64,000 bases of DNA from VRUE01 sp963716245. GTDB taxonomy: Bacteria; Actinomycetota; Thermoleophilia; Solirubrobacterales; 70-9. The notes below the pieces were generated by a model that saw nothing but the letters and a program-made list of their open reading frames with translations, had not been told where the DNA came from and made no database searches. The stretch covers positions 1-64,000 of the forward strand of contig OY970300.1 of assembly GCA_963716245.1 (NCBI GenBank), written 5' to 3'. The translations under genes and the position numbers were made by a program. Below, piece after piece: positions 24,416 to 33,757 of the stretch. Within the stretch, counting starts at the first letter, position 1, and every line of letters starts with the position of its first letter.

Positions 24416-25319
24416 ACGTGGCAGTCAGGTAATGCACCTTGCCCCCCTTGGACGGCCGTTCGACTTCCTTCACTGCTCGGTATTCGCCAGGCGCCGCATC
24501 ACGAGCTAAGCGATAGGCGCTACACCTTCCCACGCTGCCGGCCGAGGCAACTCCGAGATACAGAGCCCAGACCCTGCCTGGCCGATCTGGGACGCGGATC
24601 CATCGCTCCCCTTTACTTCTCTGCACGATGAAACCATCGCCGTAGTGGACCGTCTCGGTTCCAAAATTCTCGACTCTGCTCAGGATCGCTTGGCCCGGCT
24701 TGAACTCTTCTCGGTCGAGCCCAAGCTTCGGTTCCCAGAAGAATCGATCGAAGACGCTGACGTAGCTGCTGTAGGTGGCCAACCTCTCTCCACCGCTGTC
24801 GACGATTTCGAAGTCGTACCGATACATGCCACGCTGCCGAGGGGGGCTGAGGTAAAGGTCGAAGTCATCCCCGCTCCCGATCCTTCGCACCTTGACCTGC
24901 CCGTAGGCAACCTCCTCGCCGACCTCGCCGGATGGACCGACGAGCAGCATTCGAGCCCGAAGCGTCCAGCCTAACGGCGTTCTGCCTGCGTAATTGCTGC
25001 TCAAAAGTGCATAGCCGAACTTCTCGCCGAGATACCGAACACCCCAGTCACTCCCTTGCAGACTGAGCGTCTTAGGACCAAATGGCAGGTCTCCGGATTC
25101 CGGGACGTTTCGAACGGCCGGAAGACCGGCGAATCCAAAGTCCCCTACGGCCTCGGAGGATTCGCAGAACGCTGGACTCCCGAAGGTGAAGGGATCGGAA
25201 GGCTGCGATCGCCCTTCCGCATCAACTAAAGCATCGCCCGCCGAGAAGACGACAACCGCCAATACCACCGCTAGAAACAAAGTTCCCCCTCTGATTGGTA
25301 TCCAGCGTGCCCTCGCCAC
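24399..25319 (-). CDS. Membrane-anchored protein of unknown function, copy 2
   Basis: 306 residues from a GTG that overlaps the stop of the preceding gene (TAGTG). One N-terminal hydrophobic helix (GTLFLAVVLAVVVFSAGDAL) anchors a beta-rich domain with KFGYALLSSNYAGRTPLGWT, VYGQVKVRR-like strands, MYRYDFEIVDSGGERLATYS and a last block ending KVHYLTATFTATE. It is about half identical by eye with the upstream copy. It is the last gene of the RHS-protease cassette; the function is unknown. Base composition is AT-richer than the neighbouring nei gene. Confidence 0.65.
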   Translation of the reverse strand: MARARWIPIRGGTLFLAVVLAVVVFSAGDALVDAEGRSQPSDPFTFGSPAFCESSEAVGDFGFAGLPAVRNVPESGDLPFGPKTLSLQGSDWGVRYLGEKFGYALLSSNYAGRTPLGWTLRARMLLVGPSGEVGEEVAYGQVKVRRIGSGDDFDLYLSPPRQRGMYRYDFEIVDSGGERLATYSSYVSVFDRFFWEPKLGLDREEFKPGQAILSRVENFGTETVHYGDGFIVQRSKGERWIRVPDRPGRVWALYLGVASAGSVGRCSAYRLARDAAPGEYRAVKEVERPSKGGKVHYLTATFTATE

Positions 25320-26201
25320 TAGCCGACAACCTTGAACGGGGCGGTCAGGTAGTAGACCTTGTCGCCTCTGGACGGCCGTTCGACTTCCTTCACAACCCGG
25401 TAGCGGCCCGGCCGGAATTGACGGGATAGGAAGAGGGCGCTGCAACGGCCCGTGTCGCCTGGGACCGCGAACCCTCCCCAGAGGCGCCAACCCATTTGCG
25501 TTGGATTGGGAAAGTGGATCCAGGCGCCCGCCTTCTTCCTCTGGATTCTGAAATTCTTCTCCAAAGCTGGGAATCTCGGTCCCGAGATTTTCGACTCGGC
25601 TCAAGACGCGCTCGCCGACGCGGAAGCTCTTTCCGCTAAGGCCCAATCTCACCTTCCAGAACTGCCGCTCAAACACCTTGATGTACTCGCTGTAGCTGCC
25701 GAGGATTTCTCCCTCGCTATCAAGGAATTCGATGTCGTAGCGGTAGAAGCCCGGCCTGTGTAACGGACCGAGCGCAAGGTCGTATTCGTCCGCGACATCG
25801 ATCATGCGGATCTCGACCTCCTCGCTGTCAACCTCCCGTCCTGTCTTTCCGGTAGGACCCGCTACGGACAGTCGAGCGCGAACAGTCCAGCCGAGCGGTT
25901 TAGGTCGCCCGTACCCTTCGCCCGACAGGTGGTAGCCGAAGCTCTGACCAGTCAGTAATACGGGGCCACCGAAAGTCCACAACTGTATGGCCCTCGGGCC
26001 AAATGGCAGTTCGCCTGATTCAGGCGGCTCGCTAACTGCCGGGAGGCGAGAGAGACCGAAGTCCCTGACCAAGCCTTTCGGTTCGCAGAACGCCGGGTTC
26101 CCGTAGCTGAGGGGATCGACAGGGCGCCAGCGATTTTCGCTTTCGACCGTGGAATCAGCTGACATGAGCGCGATGAGCGCCACGGCTACCGTCAGCAGCA
26201 T
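25319..26201 (-). pseudogene. Membrane-anchored protein of unknown function, copy 1, frameshifted
   Basis: From the ATG at 26201 (RBS GACGAGGGG) the product begins with a hydrophobic signal (LLTVAVALIALMSA) and parallels copy 2: GNPAFCEPKGLVRDFGLSRL, FYRYDIEFLDSEGEILGSYS, VLSRVENLGTEIPSFGEEF. There the frame breaks near 25550. The matching end (IQRKKAGAWIHFPNP, RYRVVKEVERPSRGDKVYYL, TAPFKVVG) continues in the +1 frame to the TAG at 25319. One extra base, a C between TTT and AGA on the coding strand, explains it. Either a recent mutation, a sequencing error or, less likely, programmed frameshifting. Confidence 0.65.
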
Positions 26202-26213
26202 GGCCCCTCGTCC

Positions 26214-26627
26214 CTACCGCACCTTAGGCGGCCAGCGCAGCTCCGGCGGCCGATTATGAGCGTCGTAAATCTCGGCCGAGACAAGGTTGCGCTTGACGCA
26301 CAGGACCTTGTATATGAAGAGTTCTACACCTGCGCACAATGCTCTGGCCGGTGGAAGATAGGCCACAAATGCCGTCGCGTACGACTGCCCATCTCGTTCC
26401 ACGACACGCAGGTGACTGATCCTTGGCTTTGGCTCACCGACGCAATATCCCACCGTACTTTTGATTCTCACCGCCCGCGGACCGACAACCGAAGCAACGC
26501 CCCAGCGCTCCGGCCGAATGACGGGCTCGGTCCCCTCCTTACCGGATGCCTCACCAGACGACCCGCAGCCGATGGCTACCAAGCAAGTGATGGACAGAAA
26601 CATAGGCAGAAACGTCCTTATGGGCAA
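26214..26627 (-). CDS. Small lipoprotein, copy 2
   Basis: About 137 residues from a TTG at 26627 chosen for AAAGG seven bases upstream (a further TTG lies at 26642). The signal peptide ends in VAIGCGSSGEASG, a lipobox-like Cys followed by Ser/Gly. The mature domain shares VIRPERWGVASVVGPRAVRI, YCVGEPKPRISHLRVVERDG, ALCAGVELFIYKVLCVKRNL and a KIYDAH/EIYDAH..PPELRWP ending with copy 1 at 27204-27701. It is a tandem paralogue in the same cassette. Likely anchored on the outer face of the membrane. Confidence 0.7.
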   Translation of the reverse strand: MPIRTFLPMFLSITCLVAIGCGSSGEASGKEGTEPVIRPERWGVASVVGPRAVRIKSTVGYCVGEPKPRISHLRVVERDGQSYATAFVAYLPPARALCAGVELFIYKVLCVKRNLVSAEIYDAHNRPPELRWPPKVR

Positions 26628-26642
26628 GTCCACACCTTTCAA

Positions 26643-27203
26643 TCTGTCATACGAACTGAGGCCGTGTCAAACTGCTACTCAGACAATAGCGCGCAAATGG
26701 CAACATCGCAAAGGCTTGCCGGAGTTAGCCGGTTCGTCCCGCGGAGTCCAGCAGTTGCCTGGCTCAGGATCAACCCGACACTTACTAGAACAGTGGTCAG
26801 AAGAAGTGCCGGAGATAGCCTAGGTATCGGGGACATGATTCCGTTCCTTTGCGGTAGCTAGGGACGCGGGGAACTCGGACAATAGCTTTCGTCCGCCCTT
26901 GGAGCGCACATGCTTTCTTGAGCGAGGCGCTCCGCGTTCAAAGCCATAGCGGCGACGATTACGGAAACCGGTTCCTCGCCTGACTCGACCATGCGCACGC
27001 GCGAGTCTCGATTCGCTCTATTTCACGGAGAGACTCGGCCTTGTGGTCTCTGATTTCATCCCAGCCCGCTTCGTCCAAACTCACCACTTTCCAGCTCAGA
27101 TGCCGGTCCTCGCGAGCGTCAAAGGTGCCACCCCGCATCGCGCCAAGTCCTTCGGCCATGATCAGTCAAGCAGCTACATGACCTTTATCAAAGGTATAGC
27201 TCG
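26643..27203. other. Intergenic region holding a regulator remnant
   Basis: Between the two lipoprotein genes. Apart from the fragment at 26959-27159 I see no credible gene. The sequence is AT-richer than the flanking chromosome and contains short repeats of the lipoprotein neighbourhood (ATGATCAGTC occurs near 27158 and again near 27700), as expected after tandem duplication. Confidence 0.4.
26959..27159 (-). pseudogene. Fragment of a winged-helix regulator
   Basis: 66 residues whose first two thirds (RGGTFDAREDRHLSWKVVSL, DEAGWDEIRDHKAESLREIE) look like the C-terminal end of actinobacterial ArsR-like helix-turn-helix proteins, which often end with a TFDAR.D.HLS...L.LDE.GW pattern. The DNA-binding half is missing, and the last dozen residues look unrelated. 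Probably a remnant left by rearrangement in this cassette. Confidence 0.4.
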
Positions 27204-27701
27204 CTACGGTAGCTGACGAGGCCAACGCAATTCAGGCGGCTTCTTGTGAGCGTCATAAATCTTTACTGCGGCTAGGTTGTGCTTTACACGCAGGACCGTG
27301 TGAATAAATAGGCCAACGCCTGCGCATAGCTCCGGCTGCACCCGCTTTGCCGAGTCCTCAGGCTGACGATTGGTTACCGGGAACGCTGCGAATGCCGTCA
27401 CATATGCTCGGGTTCCTCGTTCAACAATGCGAAGGTTCTGAAAGGCCGGCTTTGGATCGCCCTCGCAATGTCCGACGAAACCTCTGATCCTCAAGGACCG
27501 AGGTCCAAGTACCGACACGGGATACCAGTCCACGGGCCGGACCACAGATTTCCTGCTTCTCGGCTCACCGGAGGCGTCTCCAGATGAACCGCAACCGACG
27601 ATAGTCAGGCATAACACGGCCACCAACAGGAGCTGGAACTGCCACCTTTTAGCGGCAAGGACTTTGCAGTCCAGCGGTCCGCTTTTATTCCTGAGCAGCA
27701 T
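27204..27701 (-). CDS. Small lipoprotein, copy 1, candidate immunity partner
   Basis: 165 residues. The signal peptide (FQLLLVAVLCLTIVGC) ends in a good lipobox Cys followed by GSSGDASG. The mature part resembles copy 2: VRPVDWYPVSVLGPRSLRIR, GHCEGDPKPAFQNLRIVERG, CAGVGLFIHTVLRVKHNLAA, KIYDAHKKPPELRWP. The ATG starts just 2 bases after the stop of the giant RHS-protease gene, so the two are translationally coupled. In polymorphic toxin loci this position is taken by the immunity gene; that role is inference. Confidence 0.75.
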   Translation of the reverse strand: MLLRNKSGPLDCKVLAAKRWQFQLLLVAVLCLTIVGCGSSGDASGEPRSRKSVVRPVDWYPVSVLGPRSLRIRGFVGHCEGDPKPAFQNLRIVERGTRAYVTAFAAFPVTNRQPEDSAKRVQPELCAGVGLFIHTVLRVKHNLAAVKIYDAHKKPPELRWPRQLP

Positions 27702-27703
27702 GA

Positions 27704-30700
27704 TCAGTCGCTAGTCAGCAAGTTCAGGTGGTACATGCCGTCAGCCCTAAGCGCACCTGGGGCGGAACCCGCTGGTTCTACGTCAGGAATAGGCTGTAAG
27801 GGAGTTACCCATGCCACCCCTGGTCGGGACTCGTCGAGATAAGACACGATTCCAATAGCTGCTCCGGTCCGGGGGTTCCACACAGGCGCGCCGCTATCTC
27901 CTGTTTGGACGAAGAGGGCAACTTCATACGTCTTTACGTTGAAATGTTTTAAGTGAACCGTGTATCTCCGCAGCACTTTCCCGCATTGCTTGACGTCCGT
28001 TCTCACGCCCGAGGTGCATAGCCGGTTTTCCTTTTGGGCGGGGGTCGCCTGGCCCACCGGAAGGGGTGAGTCGCCCCGACGGTAGATATGGAGCGGTGGG
28101 GGTGGGCCGCCCTTTAGCCTTATCGCCTCTGCATCGGTCCGATACGTACCAGCGCGATATCCTGAACGGGTCACCTGCCCAACGCGAACGGGTTCAATCG
28201 CGGCTTGGTTATCTGCTCGTGTTACTTCTGTGTCGATTGGAAAGCAGTGGCCTGCCGTTAAAAGAAACTTTGCATTGATGTCCTCGCCGTTACTTTTTTG
28301 GTTACGTGTTTCAAAGGCGCCAAAGTTGGCCGTGCATTCCTCTTCGTGTGGGATATTGAAAAGGCGATCCCCCGCTAGCAGCCTCCCGGAACGCCTGTTC
28401 CTACCCGCGGCAGGCTCAATGCCATAGGGACGCGAAATCATCGTTACTGGAGCGCCCGGCCCCAGCAGTTGCGTAATGAGGCTCTGAGTCTGTGCGACGT
28501 TCTTGGAGCCGACCAGGACGGTGTTCGTTCGGTCGTCGAGCCCGATATCAGTCAGGTCATTCCAGGCTTCGCTGCCGTTGGCCGCATTAAGAATCTGCGA
28601 TTCGGCACCAGCCAGCGACACACGAGATTTGGTCGGTATCGCAGGGAACGGTGCGACCCGATCCCAAGCCATCAACCCACCTCCCGGCGAAGCGAGTGAC
28701 TGAACTGGAGCTTGGTCGCCGGTCAAGCCGACACGGATCCGGCCACCGGCTCGGTGATCGACGTAATAACCCGCATAGGAGTTGGGGTAGCTGGCTTCCC
28801 CCCAGCTGTCGATTTTCGGCCCGTTGAGTTCGATGTACTGCTCGCGGTATTCCATCTCCGCGACGTCCTCCGGCCGTAGGGGCACTCCCCAGCGATCCAT
28901 GGAGGCGCGAGCGACTTGGCCCTCCGGTGAGCTCGGGTTGCGCCAGGCGCCGATCAGGTCGAAGATCCGTTCGTTCAGCTCGATCTCGTTGGCGACGGGG
29001 AAGATGACCTCGAGGCCGTATTCCTCGCGGAACTGCTTGATGTCATTGAACTTCGGCGGGACTGGGGCGCCGGGAGGGGGCGGGGGCGTGTAGGGGACGT
29101 TGACCCAGAAGCGCTCGCTCGTGGTGCGGCCGAATCGGTCGGTGGCGATGACTTCAACCTTGAGGATTCCCGGGGGGTGGGCGCCGGTTTCGGTCACCCA
29201 CTCGTTGAGCTGGTATTCGCACTCGGCCTGCTGGGTTTCCAGGTTCTCCTCGCACGTCGTCTCGTCGACGAGGGTGTCGCCGTTGACGACGACCTGGATC
29301 GAGGAGATGCTGTGCGGGGAGTTGGCATTCGCCGTCAAGTAGTAGTCGCCGATCGAGATCGGGCCTGCCGTTTCCCTGTTGGCGTAGAGGGTGCCGAGCA
29401 GGGTGAGTTTGGGAGGGCTCAGCGTGTGCCACGACTTGAACACCGAGCCGTCGGGGCCGATGTCGTAGGTGATCTGGGGAGCGTCGGGCGGGGTGACGAC
29501 CGTGCGCCGCGGTTGATCGGAGTAGAGGAAGTGGGTGGTTTTCTGGCTCGCGCCCGCTGGCGCCACCGTCACTTTCTTGACCCGGCCGTCGGTGGCGAAG
29601 TATTCGATTTCCCCCCAAGTCCCGTTCGGCAGGGTGACTTTGGTGAGGCGTTTGGCGCTGTCGTACTGGTACTGCGTCTCCCCCTCGGGCCCGTCGTGGG
29701 CGGTGAGCAGGTCGGCCTGCCGCTCGTAGGTGTGTTCGCCCGCCTCCTCGCCCGCCAGGCTCGTCACGAGCCCACCTTCCGACTCGATCTCGACTTCAGG
29801 GTCGTCGGGGGGCAGCGGCGTCTCGCTCGGGACGTAGTTGCCGGCAACCCATTTCTGCAATCGCCCGTTCCCGGTGTCCGTTACCCACACCCCGCCGGCA
29901 CCGTCGGTTGCGATCCCCATCGGGTAGCCGAGGTTGAGCTGCTCCTCGCCCGTGCCGGTCGATCCGGCCTGGTCGACGTAGGTTCCGGTTTGCGTGAAGA
30001 GCTGGAGCCTGTTGTTGCGGCGGTCGCCTACCCAGAGGTAACCGGCGCCCTCGGCGTCCAGGGCGGTCGGGCTGTCGAACTGCCCCGGGGCCGTCCCCCC
30101 CGTCCCGAATTTCGAGACGAACACGCCGAACGGCGTGTGACGCTTGACGCGGTTGTTGCCGGCATCGGCGACGAAGACCGTGTAGGCGAATTCGCCCAAG
30201 GGGCCTCCGATCGCCAGCGCGGTCGGTTCGTCGAAGTGCTGGTCTTCCCACCCGTAGGAGCCCGTCTGACCATAGTAAACACCGGCTTTCGTAAAGCGCT
30301 GGACTCGATGGTTGCCCCGGTCGGAGACGAAGATCGAGCCGCCGGGGGCGATCGCGATGCCTGACGGACCGCTGAACTGCCCATTCCCGGTGCCGAAGCT
30401 CCCGAACTGGCTGAGGTATGCGCCCTGCGGGGAGAACTTCTGGACCCGGTTGTTCCCGGTGTCGACGACGAGGACGTTGTTTTCGGAGTCGATGGCGAGC
30501 GCCGAGGGGCTTTTCAGCTGCCCATTACCGCTTCCATAGCCCCCGAACTGACTGAGGTACTCCCCCTCGGGGCTCAGCCTCTGGACGCGGCTGTTTCCCC
30601 GGTCGAGCACGAGCAGGTTGCCGGCCGAATCCACCGCCACGTCGGCCGGTGAGGCGAGCTGGCCGTTCCCCTGGCCGGGGGAGCCGGCGGATTCGGCGTA

Positions 30701-33559
30701 GATGACGTCGGTCGGGGGGCCGCCCACTGGCGGCGATCCGCCCCCGCCCTGCGCCGGCCCGCCATCCGAGCTGCCCGGGTCTTCGACCGCGATCTCGGCC
30801 AACACGCCGGCTTCGTAGTCGTAGTCGATCTTCGCGTAGCCGGAGGTGCGCAGCTCGGCCACGCGTCCGCTCGCGTCGTAGAGGAGCGCCTCGTCGGTTT
30901 CCCCCGTCTCGTCGGCGATCTCGAACTGGTCGTCCGGTTCGCGGGTGACGGTTGCCTGCAGATCGGGGTCGAAGCTCTGGGCGCCGACGGTGCTCGGCAG
31001 CGTGACGCCGTACTGCACCGCGCCGCTCTGCTCGAGCAGCGTGGCGCGGGTCGGCGCCCCCGCACCCGGGTCGTCGATCTGCGGCTCGAGCTCGGGCGTC
31101 TGGGCGAGCGTCCAGCCGTCCCCCCACTCCGTGTTCTCGGAGTCGGGCAGCATCGAGTTGTAGTAGCGCTCCACCTCGAGGTCGAGCGCCGCACCCTCCA
31201 CCTCGACGTCCTGCTCGCGGTAGACGAGGTTTCCCGTCGCGACGTTGACCGCGAGTTCCGGGCGGTCCGGGTGCTCTTCGGAGCCTTCGTCCCCCTGCCC
31301 GTCCGGAAGCGGGAAGTAATGCAGCAGGTACTCCTCTTTCATCCCCGTCGCCGGGAAGTATTCGAACTCGATCGTCCGCTGTTCCACGTTGTCGACCTGG
31401 TCGCGGACGAGGACTTTCAGTTTGTGCAGGCCGGTGGTGGCGATACCGCTCAGCCGCAGCTGGTAGGTGACCGCCATCGAGCAGCTCCCGGCCGGGCAGC
31501 TCTGCGGGAGCCACGGCACGCTCATCCGCACGCCGTCGAGGTAGACCTCCACGTCCTTGACGCCGGAGCGTGTGTCGATCTCGCTCGCGCTGCTGCCGTC
31601 GGTGGCCTCGACCTGCAGGTTGTAGACGGGCAGGCGCAGCTTCTCGGCGTCGGTGTCCTGGGGCTCCTGGCTGCCCACCTCCTCGGTCGCTTCGGCGAGC
31701 TGGCCGCTCAGCGCGACTTTCGGGGCGGTGCCGTCGACCTTGGTTTCGAAGTGGTAGGCGTTCGAGTACTTGCCGGTCGGGTCGTAGCTGGTCACGGAGG
31801 CGACCCGGCGCCCCTCCCGGAAGTGGTTGCCCGTCAGGTTGAAGGTGGCCGTGTGACCGTTCAGGCAGGGGCTGTTGCGCGTCCCGCGGCACTGGCTCTG
31901 TTCGGGGACGTGCAGGATCGTGCCGCCGCCCTGCGTGTTGATCGCGACGTTCTGGACCCCGAGGCCGGCGTCGCTGGCCTGGGCGACGACTTTGACCGGG
32001 TCCGTCGCCTTGATCCATTTGGTCGGCGGGTCGGTGACGGAGCTGACGCTTGGTGGGCCCCAGTCGTCGAGCCACATGTGGGCGCCGCCCGCGTAGAGGT
32101 CGCGCGTGCAGGGCAGGCTGATCGAGGAGGCGCCGGTGCCGAGGCCGAACACCACCGCGTCGCCCGAGTGGAAGATCGTGTAGGAGCCGCCCCCGTAGTT
32201 GGCCGAGCCGACCGACCGGTAGGCCCAGTCGTTGCTGGCGTTCGACCAGACGCCGAAGTAGTCGTAGGGCTCGTCCTGGCCGCAGCCGTAGACCTCGCGC
32301 CAGTAGGGCATCAGGGTGACCCGCGAGATGTAGCTGTTGGCGTTGGGTGCGCTGGTCGACCACGAGGCGAACCGCCCCGCGCTGTAGCTGCCGGATTGGG
32401 CCGAGACGTAGAGCCCCCTCGTGCCCTGCGGCAACCCGAAGCAGCCGGCGATGCAGTAGGTCGAGCCGGTGATCTTCCCGGCGGTGTTGGTGTTGAACCA
32501 CCAGCCGCCGCCGGTGAGCGCCCAGTGGTTCTGGCCGTAGACCCAGTTCTGGTGGTCTTCGTAGACCGGGTCGACGAGGATCGGGTAGGCGAGATCGGCT
32601 TCCCGGTGGGGGACGCTGAGGACGAGCGAGTCGCCTTCGACCGACATCTGGACCGGCACGTCGCTGCCCTGCGCGTCGACCGCGGTCGGCGGCGGGATCC
32701 GCGTGATCAGCCTTTCCCCTTCGGCCACTTCCGCGCCACCGGTCGCCTCGGTCTCGCGCAGCTCGGCGCCCTCGGGCACCGCTAGGGCGAAGCGCAGCTC
32801 CTCGGGGCTCTGCTCGGAGCGCAGCTGGTTGAAGACCTCGACGCCGGCTGCGATCGGCGAGACGAGCAGATCGGTGTCGGTGAGCACGTCGGGGTAGAAG
32901 ACGTTCACCTCGCCGAAGGGCTGCCCCCCGCTCGCCTCGACCCCCACCTGGGAGACCGAGACGCCCTCTTCACCCACCGCGATCGCGCCGCCGGCGCCGG
33001 AGGGGATGCTCACTTCCGTCAGCGGGTTGGTGGGCTCGAACCCCTCCGCGGTGGGCTCGAGGCTGAGATCGACTTTGCGCAGCTCGCCCGCCTCGTCCTC
33101 CGCGCGCAGCGGGATCGCCGCGTCGAGCAGCGATGAGTCGCCCTCGTCCCTGACCGTGGCGACGTCCTCGTCGAGCACCTGGACGAGCTGGGCGTCGCTG
33201 AGGAACCGCGCAGGATCCGAGTTCAATGCCGCGAGCTGCTCGGAGAAGAGAGCGCTGAGCAGCTCCTTGGCCTGGGCCGCGTCGGCGTCGGCGAACGCGT
33301 CGCGTGACTCTTCGCGTTCTTCGGCCGCAGCCGGGCCTTCCAGTTCCGCTTCACGGTCGGCCTCTTCGCTCGCCGCCGCTTCGATCCCTTCCTGGATCTC
33401 CTGGGAGTCGGGAAGCCTCGCCTGCTCCGCTTCGGACGGCACGGGCGGTGGCGGCGGTGCTTCCTCGGCGAGGACTGGCGCGGCGGAGCTCGCAAGCAGG
33501 AGCGTTGCGAACAGCGCGACGAAGCGCTTCCGACCTCCCTCCCCCAACGAGCTCACCAT
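27704..33559 (-). CDS. RHS/NHL-repeat secreted protein with C-terminal S1 protease
   Basis: 1951 residues. Order: signal peptide (LFATLLLASSAAPVLA); acidic coiled region to about 120; beta-sandwich regions; a DUF6531-type RHS entry motif near 770 (LAVNVATGNLVYREQDVEVE, LDLEVERYYNS); six NHL repeats about 960-1240 (DVAVDSAGNLLVLDRGNSRV); YD-repeat fragments (ETQYQYDSAKRLTKVTLPNG); a Pro-rich hinge near 1510; a propeptide-like block about 1520-1700 (NSYAGYYVDHRAGGRIRVGL); then a chymotrypsin-like domain with TAGHC (His near 1771), YRTDAEAI (Asp near 1809) and GDSGAPVW (Ser near 1888). It is probably exported, with the protease as effector or self-processing domain. The C-terminal part is AT-richer than the rest. 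Confidence 0.88.
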   Translation of the reverse strand: MVSSLGEGGRKRFVALFATLLLASSAAPVLAEEAPPPPPVPSEAEQARLPDSQEIQEGIEAAASEEADREAELEGPAAAEEREESRDAFADADAAQAKELLSALFSEQLAALNSDPARFLSDAQLVQVLDEDVATVRDEGDSSLLDAAIPLRAEDEAGELRKVDLSLEPTAEGFEPTNPLTEVSIPSGAGGAIAVGEEGVSVSQVGVEASGGQPFGEVNVFYPDVLTDTDLLVSPIAAGVEVFNQLRSEQSPEELRFALAVPEGAELRETEATGGAEVAEGERLITRIPPPTAVDAQGSDVPVQMSVEGDSLVLSVPHREADLAYPILVDPVYEDHQNWVYGQNHWALTGGGWWFNTNTAGKITGSTYCIAGCFGLPQGTRGLYVSAQSGSYSAGRFASWSTSAPNANSYISRVTLMPYWREVYGCGQDEPYDYFGVWSNASNDWAYRSVGSANYGGGSYTIFHSGDAVVFGLGTGASSISLPCTRDLYAGGAHMWLDDWGPPSVSSVTDPPTKWIKATDPVKVVAQASDAGLGVQNVAINTQGGGTILHVPEQSQCRGTRNSPCLNGHTATFNLTGNHFREGRRVASVTSYDPTGKYSNAYHFETKVDGTAPKVALSGQLAEATEEVGSQEPQDTDAEKLRLPVYNLQVEATDGSSASEIDTRSGVKDVEVYLDGVRMSVPWLPQSCPAGSCSMAVTYQLRLSGIATTGLHKLKVLVRDQVDNVEQRTIEFEYFPATGMKEEYLLHYFPLPDGQGDEGSEEHPDRPELAVNVATGNLVYREQDVEVEGAALDLEVERYYNSMLPDSENTEWGDGWTLAQTPELEPQIDDPGAGAPTRATLLEQSGAVQYGVTLPSTVGAQSFDPDLQATVTREPDDQFEIADETGETDEALLYDASGRVAELRTSGYAKIDYDYEAGVLAEIAVEDPGSSDGGPAQGGGGSPPVGGPPTDVIYAESAGSPGQGNGQLASPADVAVDSAGNLLVLDRGNSRVQRLSPEGEYLSQFGGYGSGNGQLKSPSALAIDSENNVLVVDTGNNRVQKFSPQGAYLSQFGSFGTGNGQFSGPSGIAIAPGGSIFVSDRGNHRVQRFTKAGVYYGQTGSYGWEDQHFDEPTALAIGGPLGEFAYTVFVADAGNNRVKRHTPFGVFVSKFGTGGTAPGQFDSPTALDAEGAGYLWVGDRRNNRLQLFTQTGTYVDQAGSTGTGEEQLNLGYPMGIATDGAGGVWVTDTGNGRLQKWVAGNYVPSETPLPPDDPEVEIESEGGLVTSLAGEEAGEHTYERQADLLTAHDGPEGETQYQYDSAKRLTKVTLPNGTWGEIEYFATDGRVKKVTVAPAGASQKTTHFLYSDQPRRTVVTPPDAPQITYDIGPDGSVFKSWHTLSPPKLTLLGTLYANRETAGPISIGDYYLTANANSPHSISSIQVVVNGDTLVDETTCEENLETQQAECEYQLNEWVTETGAHPPGILKVEVIATDRFGRTTSERFWVNVPYTPPPPPGAPVPPKFNDIKQFREEYGLEVIFPVANEIELNERIFDLIGAWRNPSSPEGQVARASMDRWGVPLRPEDVAEMEYREQYIELNGPKIDSWGEASYPNSYAGYYVDHRAGGRIRVGLTGDQAPVQSLASPGGGLMAWDRVAPFPAIPTKSRVSLAGAESQILNAANGSEAWNDLTDIGLDDRTNTVLVGSKNVAQTQSLITQLLGPGAPVTMISRPYGIEPAAGRNRRSGRLLAGDRLFNIPHEEECTANFGAFETRNQKSNGEDINAKFLLTAGHCFPIDTEVTRADNQAAIEPVRVGQVTRSGYRAGTYRTDAEAIRLKGGPPPPLHIYRRGDSPLPVGQATPAQKENRLCTSGVRTDVKQCGKVLRRYTVHLKHFNVKTYEVALFVQTGDSGAPVWNPRTGAAIGIVSYLDESRPGVAWVTPLQPIPDVEPAGSAPGALRADGMYHLNLLTSD

Positions 33560-33609
33560 TCCTCCCTACCGTCGAATAGACGTATTGTCTGTAGACCTTT
33601 TGTCTGCGA

Positions 33610-33637
33610 AACCTATCCACTCGGACACCCTTGTCAA
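33610..33637 (-). promoter_or_regulatory. Promoter of the RHS-protease operon
   Basis: On the minus strand TTGACA, a 16-base spacer and TAGGTT, about 50 bases before the gene start. CCTTGTCAAGG around the -35 is a palindrome also found upstream of the giant gene at 13380 (CCTTGTCAAGG at about 13438), so both may share a regulator. The leader holds a direct repeat of TTGTCTG. Confidence 0.55.
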
Positions 33638-33757
33638 GGACAGCCAGGCACGTTTAGTGCAACCTTAACTAATACTCAGTCTAGTTTGTTCAATCACGGT
33701 CTATGTTGATCTTCGATGTAGGTTCTGGCCGCGCCGGAGCCGGGTAGACGAGCCCGC

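Noticed and set aside
24399..26201. A single 600-residue protein across both membrane-anchored copies
   Set aside because: The middle 90 residues are out-of-frame nonsense; comparison of the two halves shows two genes with a frameshift in the first.
30525..32501. A 658-codon frame on the minus strand
   Set aside because: Alternative frame within the RHS gene, with low-complexity Arg-rich translation.
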